6,211 bases of DNA from Acetobacteraceae bacterium (GTDB lineage Bacteria > Pseudomonadota > Alphaproteobacteria > Acetobacterales > Acetobacteraceae): the NCBI GenBank assembly GCA_947478535.1, contig CANJXD010000356.1, positions 1 to 6,211 on the forward strand, written 5' to 3'. Below are positions 5,674 through 6,211 of the stretch, in pieces. The translations under genes and the position numbers were made by a program. The notes below the pieces were generated by a model, which did not search any database, was not told the origin of the DNA, and was given only the letters and a program-made list of their open reading frames with translations. Numbering within the stretch: position 1 is the first letter of the stretch; each line of letters opens with the position of its first letter.

Positions 5674-6057
5674 ATGGACAGGCAGGTCATCACATCCCCC
5701 AACGTCACCTGGATGCGCTCCGGCGTCTCCCATGCCGTGAAGGCGGGGGGGATGGTCTATGTGACGGGGGCGACGCCCTTCTGGGGGGACCGGCAGATCG
5801 CCAAGGGGGATTTCGCGGCGCAGCTGCACCAGGTGATGAAGAACATCCAGGCCATCCTGGCCGAGGCCGGGTCCTCGCTGGATCGCGCCGTGAAGATGAA
5901 TGTCACGCTGACGGATATGGGCCGCTACGCCGAGTTCGACGCGATCTTCAAGACGTATTTCGAGCCTGGCAATTATCCCGCCCGGCAGACCACGGAATCG
6001 GCGCGGCTCGCGCATCCGGATTTTCTCGTCTCGATCGACTGCATCGCCGTGGCGTAG
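5674..6057 (+). CDS. RidA family protein (YjgF/YER057c/UK114)
   Basis: A 127-residue protein, the normal length for this family, whose members form trimers with ligand sites between subunits. RidA proper hydrolyses reactive enamine/imine intermediates such as 2-aminoacrylate to keto acids and ammonia; other subfamilies have catabolic or unknown roles. Visible signatures are YVTGATPF (29-36), the QLHQVMKNIQAILAEAGSSL helix region (50-69), VKMNVTLTDM (73-82) and the C-terminal YPARQTTESARL (101-112) with Arg104, the position of the catalytic arginine of RidA. Where RidA has Glu in the final 'IEAIA' strand, this protein has Asp122 (SIDCIA), and QTTE replaces the usual S/T-C-V-E after the Arg, so it may be a paralogue rather than the housekeeping enzyme. 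It lies divergent to the binding protein and 61 bp upstream of a probable Bug-type binding protein. Family is firm; substrate is not known. Confidence 0.94.
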   Translation: MDRQVITSPNVTWMRSGVSHAVKAGGMVYVTGATPFWGDRQIAKGDFAAQLHQVMKNIQAILAEAGSSLDRAVKMNVTLTDMGRYAEFDAIFKTYFEPGNYPARQTTESARLAHPDFLVSIDCIAVA

Positions 6058-6103
6058 CGGTCTTGCGGTCTCCGGCAATGCTGCGATCCTGCCCGGAACA
6101 TTC

Positions 6104-6109
6104 GGGGAG
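6104..6109 (+). promoter_or_regulatory. Ribosome binding site of the partial binding-protein gene
   Basis: GGGGAG ends 9 nt before the ATG at 6119 and supports that start. The 61-bp gap after the RidA-family stop contains no clear terminator, so co-transcription with RidA is possible. Confidence 0.6.
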
Positions 6110-6118
6110 AAGCGGTCG

Positions 6119-6211
6119 ATGACCGGCTTGAAATCCAGCCTGCTCGGTCTTGCCATGGCGGTCGGCCTTGCGGGCTCCGCCGCCGCGCAAGGCTTTCCGG
6201 CGCGGCCGATC
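6119..6211 (+). CDS. Probable TTT-family (Bug-type) tripartite tricarboxylate transporter substrate-binding protein, 3' partial
   Basis: Only 31 codons are in the window. They encode a textbook signal peptide: Lys5, a hydrophobic core SLLGLAMAVGLAG (7-19) and likely cleavage at SAAA|Q (residue 23/24). The mature start, QGFPARPI, is the phrase that usually opens Bug/TctC proteins ('YPsrPI' just before a conserved 'VPfppGG' stretch that would lie outside the window). Such proteins bind carboxylates in the periplasm, sometimes as orphans without membrane subunits. The call rests on the signal peptide plus eight residues; another secreted protein is possible. A good GGGGAG sits 9 nt upstream. Confidence 0.7.
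   Translation, partial: MTGLKSSLLGLAMAVGLAGSAAAQGFPARPI

Noticed and set aside
6092..6107. Possible terminator hairpin CCCGGA...TCGGGG between the RidA-family gene and the next gene
   Set aside because: The stem needs a bulge, the loop is tiny, no U-tract follows, and the right arm is the ribosome binding site of the next gene.
5549..6133. Near-repeat CCGG(T/C)TTGAAATC at 5549-5561 and 6123-6135
   Set aside because: The match is 12 of 13 bases, but one copy lies inside coding sequence of the partial gene and the other in a non-coding spacer. There is no flanking similarity or symmetry, so it is probably chance.
5539..6156. An N-terminal extension of the minus-strand binding protein by 206 residues
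   Set aside because: The signal peptide and GGAGGA site place the start at 5538. The extension is antisense to the RidA-family gene and not protein-like.

Overview
The window is a gene-dense, GC-rich stretch of bacterial chromosome with strongly GC-biased third codon positions. The two solute-binding proteins have arginine/alanine-rich signal peptides, one of them the start of a Bug/TTT-type protein. Together with an OpgC-type membrane protein and scattered sugar-acid catabolic genes, this suggests an alphaproteobacterium, perhaps of the Acetobacteraceae (Roseomonas-like). That placement is inference from style and gene content; there is no rRNA or other marker gene.

Region 1 (1-2913, + strand) is a compact catabolic cassette. 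It holds the 3' part of an SMP-30/gluconolactonase-family lactonase, a DHDPS/NAL-superfamily lyase or dehydratase 13 bp downstream, and a mandelate racemase/enolase-superfamily acid-sugar dehydratase that overlaps the lyase by 4 bp (ATGA). In order of chemistry these would open a sugar lactone to the aldonate, dehydrate it to a 2-keto-3-deoxy acid, and then cleave or further dehydrate that acid. This is a non-phosphorylative sugar-acid route. The substrate cannot be read from the sequence, and both the lyase and the dehydratase depart from textbook active-site motifs.

Region 2 (2967-4585, + strand) is a membrane pair: a small four-helix DoxX-like protein and, 2 bp later, an OpgC-like multi-pass protein of the family that decorates periplasmic glucans. 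They may be read through from region 1 or form their own unit. The 53-bp gap contains a strong Shine-Dalgarno-like sequence with no start at the right distance and a possible hairpin.

Region 3 (4555-6211) starts with a minus-strand NMT1/SsuA-like periplasmic solute-binding protein whose 3' end overlaps the 3' end of the OpgC-like gene by 31 bp. A 135-bp divergent intergenic region separates it from a plus-strand RidA-family gene. After another 61 bp comes the first 31 codons of a probable TTT/Bug-type solute-binding protein, cut by the window edge. No permease or ATPase partner for either binding protein lies in the window.

I see no tRNA, rRNA, CRISPR, insertion sequence, toxin-antitoxin or phage signal, and no convincing evidence of an undescribed defence or mobile system. 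The most interesting points are the active-site departures in the sugar-acid cassette, its linkage to an OpgC-like gene, and the convergent gene overlap.
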